Source: an uncultured Gemella sp. (GTDB lineage: Bacteria; Bacillota; Bacilli; Staphylococcales; Gemellaceae). From it: a stretch of DNA of 9,089 bases. Numbering within the stretch: position 1 is the first letter of the stretch; the number at the start of each line of letters is the position of its first letter. The notes beneath the pieces were generated by a model. It did no database searches and was not told where the DNA came from. It worked only from the letters and a program-made list of their open reading frames with translations. The translations under genes were made by a program, and so were the position numbers. The stretch spans positions 1 through 9,089 of the forward strand of contig CAMYEU010000053.1 of the NCBI GenBank assembly GCA_947254465.1, given 5' to 3'. Shown here in pieces: positions 1 through 5,976 of the stretch.

Positions 1-47
1 GAGATCCTGAGATGTCTCGTGGGCTCGGAGATGTGTATAAGAGACAG
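1..47 (+). other. Nextera i7 adapter contamination (left end)
   Basis: This is not genomic. Positions 1-5 (GAGAT) match the end of the Illumina P7 oligo. Positions 6-13 (CCTGAGAT) read as an 8-base i7 index, the reverse complement of ATCTCAGG. Positions 14-28 match the Nextera read-2 tail GTCTCGTGGGCTCGG. Positions 29-47 are the 19-base Tn5 mosaic end AGATGTGTATAAGAGACAG. Native sequence starts at 48. The adapter happens to be open in the frame of the following ftsY fragment and supplies a false ATG at 12. Confidence 0.98.
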
Positions 48-848
48 GTATTAGAGTTAGTTGATTACTTAAAAGCCGAGTCACAAAGACAAAATCTAAA
101 AGAACCAAGTGAACTTCAAAGTATGATTATAGAAAAACTTGTAGATGTTTATATGGAAGGTACTGTAAAATCTGAATTAAACTATGCACCAGAAAAAGAA
201 CTTTCAGTATTTCTATTTGTAGGAGTTAATGGTGTTGGTAAGACAACTTCAATTGGTAAACTAGCTCATAATCTTAAAAAAGAAGGGAAAAAAGTTCTTA
301 TAGCTGCTGGAGATACATTCAGAGCTGGTGCAATTGATCAGCTTGATGTATGGGCTAAACGCAGTGGTGCTGATATAGTTAAATCACATGAAGGAGCTGA
401 TTCAGCAGCGATAATCTTTGATGCGATTCAATCTGCCAAAGCAAAAGGTTACGATGTATTATTATGTGATACGGCTGGTCGTTTACAAAATAAAGATCAT
501 TTAATGAAAGAGCTTGAAAAAATAGTTCGTGTAATTAAGAAGGAAGTTCCAGAAGGTCCTCATGAAGTGTTATTAACAATCGATGCGACAACAGGACAAA
601 ACGGAATTCTTCAGGCTAAAACATTCAAAGAAGTCAGTGATGTTACAGGGGTAATCCTTACTAAACTTGATGGAACGGCCAAAGGTGGTATTGTTATAGC
701 TATTAAAAAAGAGTTAGGAATCCCTGTTAAACTAGTTGGATTAGGAGAGAATATTGATGATTTAGAAGTGTTTGATCCTGAGCAATATATCTATGGATTA
801 TTCTATCAAGAAAATACCGAACATAAAGATGAACAAGTAGAAGAATAA
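48..848 (+). CDS. ftsY: Signal recognition particle receptor FtsY, 5'-truncated
   Basis: FtsY is the SRP receptor GTPase. It docks ribosome-SRP (Ffh) complexes at the membrane so that nascent membrane proteins enter SecYEG. The native part is 266 codons. Numbered from base 48, it has the tail of the helical N domain (about 1-50) and then the complete G domain: P-loop GVNGVGKT (59-66), DTFRAGA (89-95), DTAGR (141-145), TKLDGTAKGG (205-214) and GLGENIDDL (231-239), ending in an acidic tail. The DTFRAGA and GLGENIDDLEVFDPEQ wording fits FtsY rather than Ffh, and no M domain follows. The Bacillus protein is about 330 residues, so about 60 N-terminal residues, including the acidic or membrane-binding A region, are missing because the contig begins here. 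The in-frame ATG at 12 is adapter and must not be used. A terminator follows directly. Confidence 0.95.
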   Translation, partial: VLELVDYLKAESQRQNLKEPSELQSMIIEKLVDVYMEGTVKSELNYAPEKELSVFLFVGVNGVGKTTSIGKLAHNLKKEGKKVLIAAGDTFRAGAIDQLDVWAKRSGADIVKSHEGADSAAIIFDAIQSAKAKGYDVLLCDTAGRLQNKDHLMKELEKIVRVIKKEVPEGPHEVLLTIDATTGQNGILQAKTFKEVSDVTGVILTKLDGTAKGGIVIAIKKELGIPVKLVGLGENIDDLEVFDPEQYIYGLFYQENTEHKDEQVEE

Positions 849-862
849 GAAATAATTTTTAT

Positions 863-912
863 AAATATCCATTTTACAATATTTTATAATATAGTAAAGT
901 GGATATTTTTTA
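863..912 (+). terminator. Intrinsic terminator after ftsY
   Basis: A 15-bp stem pairs 863-877 with 894-908 and includes one G-U pair (872/899). The loop is 16 nt and AT-rich, and the stem runs into TTTTTT (905-910). The left arm also has an A/T-rich 5' flank, so it might work weakly on the other strand. It separates ftsY from the crr-like gene. Confidence 0.85.
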
Positions 913-1002
913 CTAATTTATTAATAATTATTAAAATTAAATTGCTATAGTAAATCAATTAAAATATTTTAATATTAAATTAGAATTATTTGTTAAAATT
1001 AA

Positions 1003-1031
1003 TTGAAAAAAAAGCAATAAAAGTATATAAT
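1003..1031 (+). promoter_or_regulatory. SigA-type promoter for the PTS IIA gene
   Basis: The -35 box TTGAAA (1003-1008) and a perfect -10 box TATAAT (1026-1031) are separated by exactly 17 bases. Transcription would start near 1038, giving a leader of about 30 nt before the GGAGG at 1059-1063. No catabolite-response (cre) element was recognised next to it. Confidence 0.8.
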
Positions 1032-1069
1032 AGATATATTAAGAAGGCAATAATATATGGAGGATTATA

Positions 1070-1573
1070 ATGGGATTTTTATCTAAATTATTCGGAAAAA
1101 AAGAAGAACAAGTACAAGAGTTAGTTTTAAACTCATACATGAAAGGTAAAGTAGTAGATATTACTGAAGTACCTGATCCAGTATTTGCTCAAAAAATGAT
1201 GGGAGATGGATTTGCGATTATTCCAGAAGAAGGAAAATTAGTATCTCCAGTTGCAGGAGAAATTATCCAAGTGTTCCCAACAAAACACGCTTTTGGTATT
1301 AAATCAGGAGAAGTTGAACTTCTTATTCACGTAGGGTTAGAAACAGTTGCTATGAAAGGTGAAGGATTTGATGTAGCTGTATCTGCTGGAGATAGAGTTG
1401 AAGTAGGTCAAACTTTATTAACTTATGATTTAGAATTAGTTAAAGAAAAAGCTAAAGATATTATTACTCCTTGTGTAGTTACAAATATGGATTCAGTAGC
1501 TAACATTGGTGTATTAAAATTAAATGAATCTGTTGATTTCTCACAAGAAGTAGCAAAAGTAAAACTTAAATAG
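1070..1573 (+). CDS. crr: PTS glucose-type IIA component (Crr family)
   Basis: This is a cytoplasmic phosphocarrier of the sugar phosphotransferase system. It takes phosphate from HPr-His and passes it to the IIB domain of a glucose-family permease. The 167 residues match free-standing IIA-Glc (E. coli Crr is 169). A short basic/acidic N-terminus (MGFLSKLFGKKEEQ) precedes the all-beta fold. The two active-site histidines are visible: H73 in KHAFGIKSG and H87 in ELLIHVGLETV, the latter being the phosphorylated one by family knowledge. GDGFAIIPEEG (45-55) and PVAGEI (60-65) are also typical. GGAGG at 1059-1063 lies 6 nt before the ATG. No IIB/IIC partner is in the window, so it probably serves permeases elsewhere that lack their own IIA; the sugar cannot be told from sequence. 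The last codons and the TAG stop lie inside a perfect palindrome. Confidence 0.93.
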   Translation: MGFLSKLFGKKEEQVQELVLNSYMKGKVVDITEVPDPVFAQKMMGDGFAIIPEEGKLVSPVAGEIIQVFPTKHAFGIKSGEVELLIHVGLETVAMKGEGFDVAVSAGDRVEVGQTLLTYDLELVKEKAKDIITPCVVTNMDSVANIGVLKLNESVDFSQEVAKVKLK

Positions 1574-1601
1574 ACCTAGGTCTATTTAAGTTTTACTGTT
1601 A
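1558..1601 (+). terminator. 40-bp perfect palindrome, probable terminator
   Basis: Positions 1558-1577 are the exact reverse complement of 1578-1597, centred on CCTAGG (1575-1580), with no mismatch. The left arm contains the final codons and the TAG stop (1571-1573) of the IIA gene. As RNA the core AAATAGACC/GGTCTATTT would be a hairpin followed by a U-rich tract, AAGTTTTACTGTT, with a matching A-rich tract upstream. The U tract is imperfect and gluP starts only 15 nt further on, so it may be a leaky terminator or attenuator, or an RNA-processing or stability element. Confidence 0.65.
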
Positions 1602-1612
1602 GTGGCGAAATT

Positions 1613-3052
1613 ATGAATGATAAGAAATTTTGGAAGATTATATATCTGTATATAACAAAATATAATTATAATATATTATATTATCGTCCAGAAAAGAAAG
1701 ATGTCTGGCTTATTAATGAAGATAATGAATTAATAAGATTTATATATGGGGATAGTTTTAAATCAACAGAAATAGATAGTATAGTTTCTAATGTAATTAG
1801 AAATGAAGTTAGACTTAAAAAAATGTTTAAACTGAGTAGTTTAAAAATGAAAATCCTTTATGTTTCTCCTGACTTTGATGATGCTATCGATGACTACAAA
1901 AAATATAGAATTTCAAGTGGTTTAATTATTGAACGCATACTTTATAATACAAAAAATAGTAAACTATTTTTAAGGGAAAAAGATGCTAAATTTATTGAAG
2001 AAACACCTGATACTCTTAGATACAAAAATAGAGTAGTTGAACTTTATAAAAATCAAACACTAGATAGAAATACTTTTAATATAAAATATAATATTTTATC
2101 TGGAATGTATTTATTATTATTCTTAGTGAATTTCATTGTTGTATATGCATCGTATAGCAATAATTCATTATTTAGCCATTTAGAATATAGTTATCAAAAA
2201 ATAATTAGTGGACAGTTTTATCGAATGTTTACAAGTGTTTTTGTTACTGATAATTCTTTGAAACTATTATTTATATTACTATTTATTTTTGTAAGTTCGA
2301 TACTGTTTAATAGAACAGTAAGTATATTAAAGAGTACAGGAATATTATTTTTAGTATCATTTATTTTCAATTTATTGTTGATATTAGGTTATTCTGGTAC
2401 ACTTGATATTGCTTTAGTTTCTAATATTGCAATATTTGGTTCGATTTTTATGAATCAACTCAGTAAAAAAAATGATAATTTGAAATTTTTATATTCTGGA
2501 GCGGTATCAATAGCTTATTTAATTCTAGTCACACTCGTGTTTGAAACATCCATAATACTTTATATTTTTTCATTCATATTGGGAGTATTTTTAGAACTAC
2601 TTCTAATGAAGAGAAAGAATTTGAATTTTTTACTTTTATTTATATTAATTTTTTGTATTTCAGGAGAATTGATTCAGGTGATGGGTGTTAATACTAAAAG
2701 TATAATAAATGGATATAGAGCGAGTAGAATAGACAGTAGATTAGTAAAAGCGTATACTGATGAAGATATATTTAATTTAGAAAAAGAATTAATCTCTAAG
2801 AATAAATCTGTGCTTACATATTATGAATTGGGTATGGTAAAAATAACAACTTCAACTAAGCAAGATGCTAAAAAAGTTTTTCTTGAGGGAATAAATTTTG
2901 ATGATACTTTTGCGCCAATTTACTATAACTTAGCTGTTATAGAGCGTCAAGAGGGAAATTATGAAAAAGCTAAAGAGTATGCGCGAAGAGCTTTTGCTCT
3001 AGATGGTAGTGAAAAAAATAAAAATTTTACAGATGAATTGAGTAAGTTTTAA
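1613..3052 (+). CDS. gluP: GluP/YqgP-type rhomboid-like membrane protein with TPRs
   Basis: The 479-residue protein has the layout of Bacillus GluP/YqgP (about 507). A soluble N-terminal domain (1-155) comes first. About seven hydrophobic segments follow (near 162-180, 216-235, 242-258, 265-281, 291-309, 312-331, 337-356). A C-terminal region (about 380-470) carries tetratricopeptide repeats, clearest at APIYYNLAVIERQEGNYEKA. Family members are intramembrane serine proteases; B. subtilis YqgP acts in membrane-protein quality control, including on the magnesium transporter MgtE. The rhomboid loop motif survives as GQFYRMFT (200-207). However, the HxxxxHxxxN region is replaced by VTDNSLKLLF, the likely GxSG position reads LVSN (268-271), and the only histidine in the whole protein is H189 in the first loop. 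It is therefore probably not a working protease. yqgQ directly downstream supports the family call. No convincing Shine-Dalgarno precedes the ATG, and it follows a palindrome closely. Confidence 0.8.
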   Translation: MNDKKFWKIIYLYITKYNYNILYYRPEKKDVWLINEDNELIRFIYGDSFKSTEIDSIVSNVIRNEVRLKKMFKLSSLKMKILYVSPDFDDAIDDYKKYRISSGLIIERILYNTKNSKLFLREKDAKFIEETPDTLRYKNRVVELYKNQTLDRNTFNIKYNILSGMYLLLFLVNFIVVYASYSNNSLFSHLEYSYQKIISGQFYRMFTSVFVTDNSLKLLFILLFIFVSSILFNRTVSILKSTGILFLVSFIFNLLLILGYSGTLDIALVSNIAIFGSIFMNQLSKKNDNLKFLYSGAVSIAYLILVTLVFETSIILYIFSFILGVFLELLLMKRKNLNFLLLFILIFCISGELIQVMGVNTKSIINGYRASRIDSRLVKAYTDEDIFNLEKELISKNKSVLTYYELGMVKITTSTKQDAKKVFLEGINFDDTFAPIYYNLAVIERQEGNYEKAKEYARRAFALDGSEKNKNFTDELSKF

Positions 3053-3062
3053 GGTGATGTAA

Positions 3063-3263
3063 ATGATAAATTTTTACGATTTGCAACAGTTTTTAAAATC
3101 TTTTGGTATAATAATATATATGAAAGATAGAAAACATACACTAAGTATGGTAGAATATGAAGTAAGAGAGTTAAGACGTTTAGAATTAATTACTAAGGAA
3201 GAGTTTATAAGAGCAATAGCAATTATTAGACATGAACTTAATTGTGAATTATCAAAAGGATAG
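3063..3263 (+). CDS. yqgQ: YqgQ family (DUF910) small protein
   Basis: This is a 66-residue, mostly helical, highly charged protein with no signal or membrane segment. Its start (MINFYDLQQFLKSFGIIIYM) and the pattern ELRRLELITKEEFIRAIAIIRHE match Bacillus YqgQ (about 71 residues), which also sits directly after the rhomboid gene yqgP. The family has a solved three-helix structure and has been suggested to bind single-stranded nucleic acid, but no physiological role is established. The Shine-Dalgarno AAGGTGAT (3051-3058) overlaps the gluP stop codon, so the two genes are probably translationally coupled. The ATG at 3063 is chosen because the in-frame ATG at 3057 is followed at once by TAA. Confidence 0.88.
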   Translation: MINFYDLQQFLKSFGIIIYMKDRKHTLSMVEYEVRELRRLELITKEEFIRAIAIIRHELNCELSKG

Positions 3264-3267
3264 GTGA
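3262..3267 (+). promoter_or_regulatory. Ribosome binding site that fixes the ylaN start
   Basis: AGGTGA spans the yqgQ stop (TAG, 3261-3263) and a GTG (3264-3266). It lies 5 nt before the ATG at 3273. Because the GTG is itself part of the Shine-Dalgarno, it cannot be the start; the ATG at 3273 is. Confidence 0.75.
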
Positions 3268-3272
3268 GGATA

Positions 3273-3557
3273 ATGGAAAATAACCTTATTTTTATAAAGG
3301 TACGTAAGAGAATAGAAGAAGATGTTATGAAAATAGAAGAGATGATAAATGCATGTGTTTCTGTAAAAGGTCAGAGAAAATGTCCATTATATCAAGATGT
3401 AATTGATACACAGATTTATGGTCTTTCAAAAGAAATTAATATTGCAGTAGAAATAGGGTGTATTTCTGAAGAAGCTGGACGTATTATTTTGGCTGATTTA
3501 GAAGATAAGGCCAGTGAAATGTATGCGAGTGTAATTTCAGAAAGTAAAGCAAATTAG
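3273..3557 (+). CDS. ylaN: YlaN family (DUF1507) protein
   Basis: This is a 94-residue soluble helical protein (B. subtilis YlaN is about 93). The diagnostic centre CPLYQDVIDTQIYGLSKEI (residues 37-55), with the following helix NIAVEIGCISEEAGRIILADLE, matches CPLYEEVLDTQMFGLSREI of YlaN closely. YlaN is essential in B. subtilis under standard conditions. In Staphylococcus and Bacillus it has been reported as an iron(II)-binding protein that acts on the Fur repressor, so an iron-homeostasis role is likely but is not shown by this sequence. It lies directly upstream of ftsW, as in Bacillus and Staphylococcus. The start is the ATG after AGGTGA; the GTG nine bases upstream would overlap the binding site. 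Its stop is 1 nt from the ftsW ATG. Confidence 0.9.
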   Translation: MENNLIFIKVRKRIEEDVMKIEEMINACVSVKGQRKCPLYQDVIDTQIYGLSKEINIAVEIGCISEEAGRIILADLEDKASEMYASVISESKAN

Positions 3558-3558
3558 T

Positions 3559-4776
3559 ATGATTTTTTTTAAAAGATTACATAGAGCTATAAAGCATGAG
3601 AAAAGGCATGTAAGATTAGATTGGATGGTTGCATTAACATTATTAATTTTACTTGTTTTAAGTTGTATGATGGTTTATAGTGCAAGTATGATAGGAAATA
3701 AATATGGAACATTTACTTCAGGAGTTCCCGTACCTGAAACTTATTTTCTGCGACGACAGGCAGCGTGGGTAATATTATCATATGTAATATTTTTAATATT
3801 TTCAGTTGCAGTGCCTTTCGAAGTTTTTAAAAATAAATCTGTATTGAAAAATGGATTTTTAGTGATGGTATTTTTACTTCTGATACCTCAACTTATGCCA
3901 GCTATTAATGGAGCTAAATCATGGATAAGAATAGGTGGATTTAGTTTCCAGCCATCTACATTGGCTCAGTTATTTATTATTATGTACATGGCATTTATTT
4001 TAGAGACAAGAAAAGAAAAATTGTTACACGTATGTACAAGCTCAGAGTTGATAAAAGTCTTTTGGATTCCGTTGGCGTTAGTAACGTTAATAGCGATGCA
4101 AAATGATACAGGAATGATGCTTATAACATTATCTGTAATTGGTATAATGACTTTTTGTTCTAATATGCACTCGCAAAATGTGAAAAAAATCTTATTACTC
4201 GCTTTGATTGCAGGTGTAGCAGTTCTTTTCTTATTCATGTTAAAAAGTGCAATATTTAGTAGTGGTACATCGTATAGAACCAATCGTCTTAAAGTATTTT
4301 TAAATCCTTTTTCAGAAGATTTAGCAGCGGCAGCCGACCAAGTGATAAATTCATATGTTGCCTTTGGTAATGGTGGATTATTCGGAAGGGGATTAGGTAA
4401 CTCTATCCAGAAGTTAGGTTATCTACCTGAAGCTCATACTGATTTTATTCTTGCGATTATAGCAGAGGAGTTAGGATTTATTGGAGTATTATTTGTAGTT
4501 AGTTTGTTAATAATAATAATTGGAAAAGTAATTTTTTCTGGTACGAAGTCAAGAAATACATTCTCAGCGATGTATTCTTTAGGTTTTGCTAGTCTATTAG
4601 TTGTCCAAGGAGTTGTTAATATAGGTGGGGTTACTGCATCTATTCCAATGACAGGTGTCCCATTACCATTTATTAGTAATGGTGGTAGTTCTATTTTAAT
4701 ATTAAGTATGGGGTTAGGAATAGCTACTAACATTTTATCTCATGTAAAATATTTGCGTAGTAATAGTAAAAAATAA
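3559..4776 (+). CDS. ftsW: Septal peptidoglycan glycosyltransferase FtsW
   Basis: This is a polytopic SEDS-family enzyme that polymerises lipid II into septal glycan strands together with a class B PBP. The 405 residues begin with a basic cytoplasmic stretch (1-20), then TM1 with the typical VYSAS (39-43), and about ten membrane segments in all. Signature blocks are NGAKSWIRIGGFSFQPS (117-133), GGLFGRGLGNSIQKLGYLPEAHTDF (272-296) and MTGVPLPFISNGGSS (364-378). D295 in HTDF aligns with E. coli FtsW D297, the proposed catalytic aspartate. KLGYLPEAHTDF and the ylaN neighbour favour FtsW over RodA. Two motifs differ from the common form: QNDTGM (181-186; usually QPDxGT) and SNGG (373-376; usually SYGG). 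The ATG lies 1 nt after the ylaN stop and lacks a good Shine-Dalgarno, suggesting translational coupling. Starting at M23 would remove part of TM1. Confidence 0.93.
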   Translation: MIFFKRLHRAIKHEKRHVRLDWMVALTLLILLVLSCMMVYSASMIGNKYGTFTSGVPVPETYFLRRQAAWVILSYVIFLIFSVAVPFEVFKNKSVLKNGFLVMVFLLLIPQLMPAINGAKSWIRIGGFSFQPSTLAQLFIIMYMAFILETRKEKLLHVCTSSELIKVFWIPLALVTLIAMQNDTGMMLITLSVIGIMTFCSNMHSQNVKKILLLALIAGVAVLFLFMLKSAIFSSGTSYRTNRLKVFLNPFSEDLAAAADQVINSYVAFGNGGLFGRGLGNSIQKLGYLPEAHTDFILAIIAEELGFIGVLFVVSLLIIIIGKVIFSGTKSRNTFSAMYSLGFASLLVVQGVVNIGGVTASIPMTGVPLPFISNGGSSILILSMGLGIATNILSHVKYLRSNSKK

Positions 4777-4779
4777 TTG

Positions 4780-4818
4780 AGAATTTGGGTTGATAATATT
4801 GATCCAAATTCTTTTTAT
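4780..4818 (+). terminator. Intrinsic terminator after ftsW
   Basis: The stem pairs 4780-4793 with 4799-4812. Its core is GAATTTGG/CCAAATTC, with a few G-U pairs near the 5-nt loop. CTTTTTAT (4811-4818) follows. It starts 3 nt after the ftsW stop and closes the gluP-yqgQ-ylaN-ftsW cluster. Confidence 0.85.
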
Positions 4819-4867
4819 ATTATTTAGATTATGAAATAGAAAAATTTATAATTTATTATGATGAGGC

Positions 4868-4896
4868 TTGCTAACTTTAGATAATCAAGCTATAAT
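4868..4896 (+). promoter_or_regulatory. SigA-type promoter for queA-tgt
   Basis: The -35 box TTGCTA (4868-4873) and the perfect -10 box TATAAT (4891-4896) are 17 bases apart. Transcription would start near 4903, leaving a leader of only about 24 nt that carries AAAGGAG (4913-4919). This leaves no room for a preQ1 riboswitch. Confidence 0.75.
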
Positions 4897-4926
4897 AGTA
4901 AAGGTAACTTTTAAAGGAGATTTTAG

Positions 4927-5955
4927 ATGAAATTAGAACAATTTGATTTTTATTTACCTGAGGAACTTATAGCACAAACACCTCTTTTAAAAAGAGATAC
5001 TAGTAAATTACTTTGTGTAAATAGAAAAAATAATTCACATGAACATAAAGTTTTTTCAGATATTATAGATTATTTTAATCCTGGTGATACTTTAGTACTT
5101 AATAATACTCGAGTAATGCCAGCACGATTATATGGTGCTAAAAAGGATACAGGTGCTGCAATAGAGGTACTTTTGTTAAAAAATCTTGGTCATAATGACT
5201 GGGAGTGTCTTGTTAAACCTGCTAAGAGAATAAAAGAAGGTAGTATAGTATCTTTTGGTGACGGTATAATGGAAGCAGTTTGTACAAAAGTATTAGATGA
5301 TGGATTTAGACATTTTGAATTTATATATGAGGGAATTTTCCAAGAAAGATTAGATGAACTTGGAACTATGCCGCTTCCACCATATATTAAAGAAAGATTA
5401 ACTGATAAAGAAAGATATCAAACAGTTTATTCGAAAGAGGTAGGGAGTTCAGCTGCTCCAACAGCAGGGCTACACTTTACGAAAGAGTTATTAGAAAAGA
5501 TAAAAGAAAAAGGTGTAAATATAGCTTATTTAACCCTTCATGTAGGACTAGGAACATTTAGACCTGTTGCTGTAGAAAATATTGAAGAACATGATATGCA
5601 TTCAGAGTACTATACTTTAGATGAAGATACAGCAAAAATAATTAATAAAACAAAAGAAAATGGTGGAAGAGTATTTTCTGTAGGTACTACTTCTACAAGA
5701 ACATTAGAAACAATTGCACGTGATAATAATGGGAAAATTGTTGCGGCTTCAGGATGGACAAATATTTTTATTTATCCAGGATTTGAATTTAAATGTGTTG
5801 ATGGTCTTATTACAAACTTCCACTTACCAAAATCATCATTAATAATGCTTGTAAGTGCATTTTATGATAGAGAAAAAGTTATTGAATTATATAACATAGC
5901 AGTTGAGAATAAATACCGTTTCTTCAGTTTTGGAGATGCGATGATAATAATCTAG
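4927..5955 (+). CDS. queA: SAM:tRNA ribosyltransferase-isomerase QueA
   Basis: QueA transfers and isomerises the ribosyl group of S-adenosylmethionine onto 7-aminomethyl-7-deazaguanine (preQ1) at position 34 of tRNAs with GUN anticodons. The product is epoxyqueuosine. At 342 residues it has the usual length. Family blocks seen in order are FYLPEELIAQTP (8-19), LVLNNTRVMPARL (56-68), ELGTMPLPPYI (144-154), GSSAAPTAGLHFT (173-185), LHVGLGTFRPV (204-214), GTTSTRTLE (253-261), LITNFHLPKSSL (294-305) and the closing YRFFSFGDAM (330-339). AAAGGAG (4913-4919) sits 7 nt before the ATG. It is the first gene after its own promoter, and tgt begins 21 nt downstream, so the two consecutive pathway steps are co-transcribed. 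Confidence 0.96.
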   Translation: MKLEQFDFYLPEELIAQTPLLKRDTSKLLCVNRKNNSHEHKVFSDIIDYFNPGDTLVLNNTRVMPARLYGAKKDTGAAIEVLLLKNLGHNDWECLVKPAKRIKEGSIVSFGDGIMEAVCTKVLDDGFRHFEFIYEGIFQERLDELGTMPLPPYIKERLTDKERYQTVYSKEVGSSAAPTAGLHFTKELLEKIKEKGVNIAYLTLHVGLGTFRPVAVENIEEHDMHSEYYTLDEDTAKIINKTKENGGRVFSVGTTSTRTLETIARDNNGKIVAASGWTNIFIYPGFEFKCVDGLITNFHLPKSSLIMLVSAFYDREKVIELYNIAVENKYRFFSFGDAMIII

Positions 5956-5976
5956 TTTAAGAAAGGAAATATTTAT

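Noticed and set aside
12..47. ATG at 12 as the FtsY start
   Set aside because: It lies in adapter sequence; the 12 residues it encodes are contamination.
2387..2398. GYSG (residues 259-262 of the GluP homologue) as the rhomboid GxSG nucleophile
   Set aside because: It sits at the end of the third membrane segment, before the AIFG block that follows the serine in YqgP; the aligned position is LVSN. No histidine partner exists in either case.
3264..3266. GTG start for ylaN
   Set aside because: The GTG is inside the Shine-Dalgarno AGGTGA that serves the ATG at 3273.
3966..4283. Antisense ORF of 105 codons inside ftsW
   Set aside because: It lies entirely within a well-supported gene, with no ribosome site or recognisable domain; it is a shadow of ftsW.
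4434..4733. Antisense ORF of 99 codons inside ftsW
   Set aside because: It covers the conserved FtsW C-terminal motifs on the other strand; there is no independent support.
4818..4926. preQ1 riboswitch before queA-tgt
   Set aside because: A clear promoter at 4868-4896 leaves about 24 nt of leader, and no preQ1 aptamer consensus was seen.
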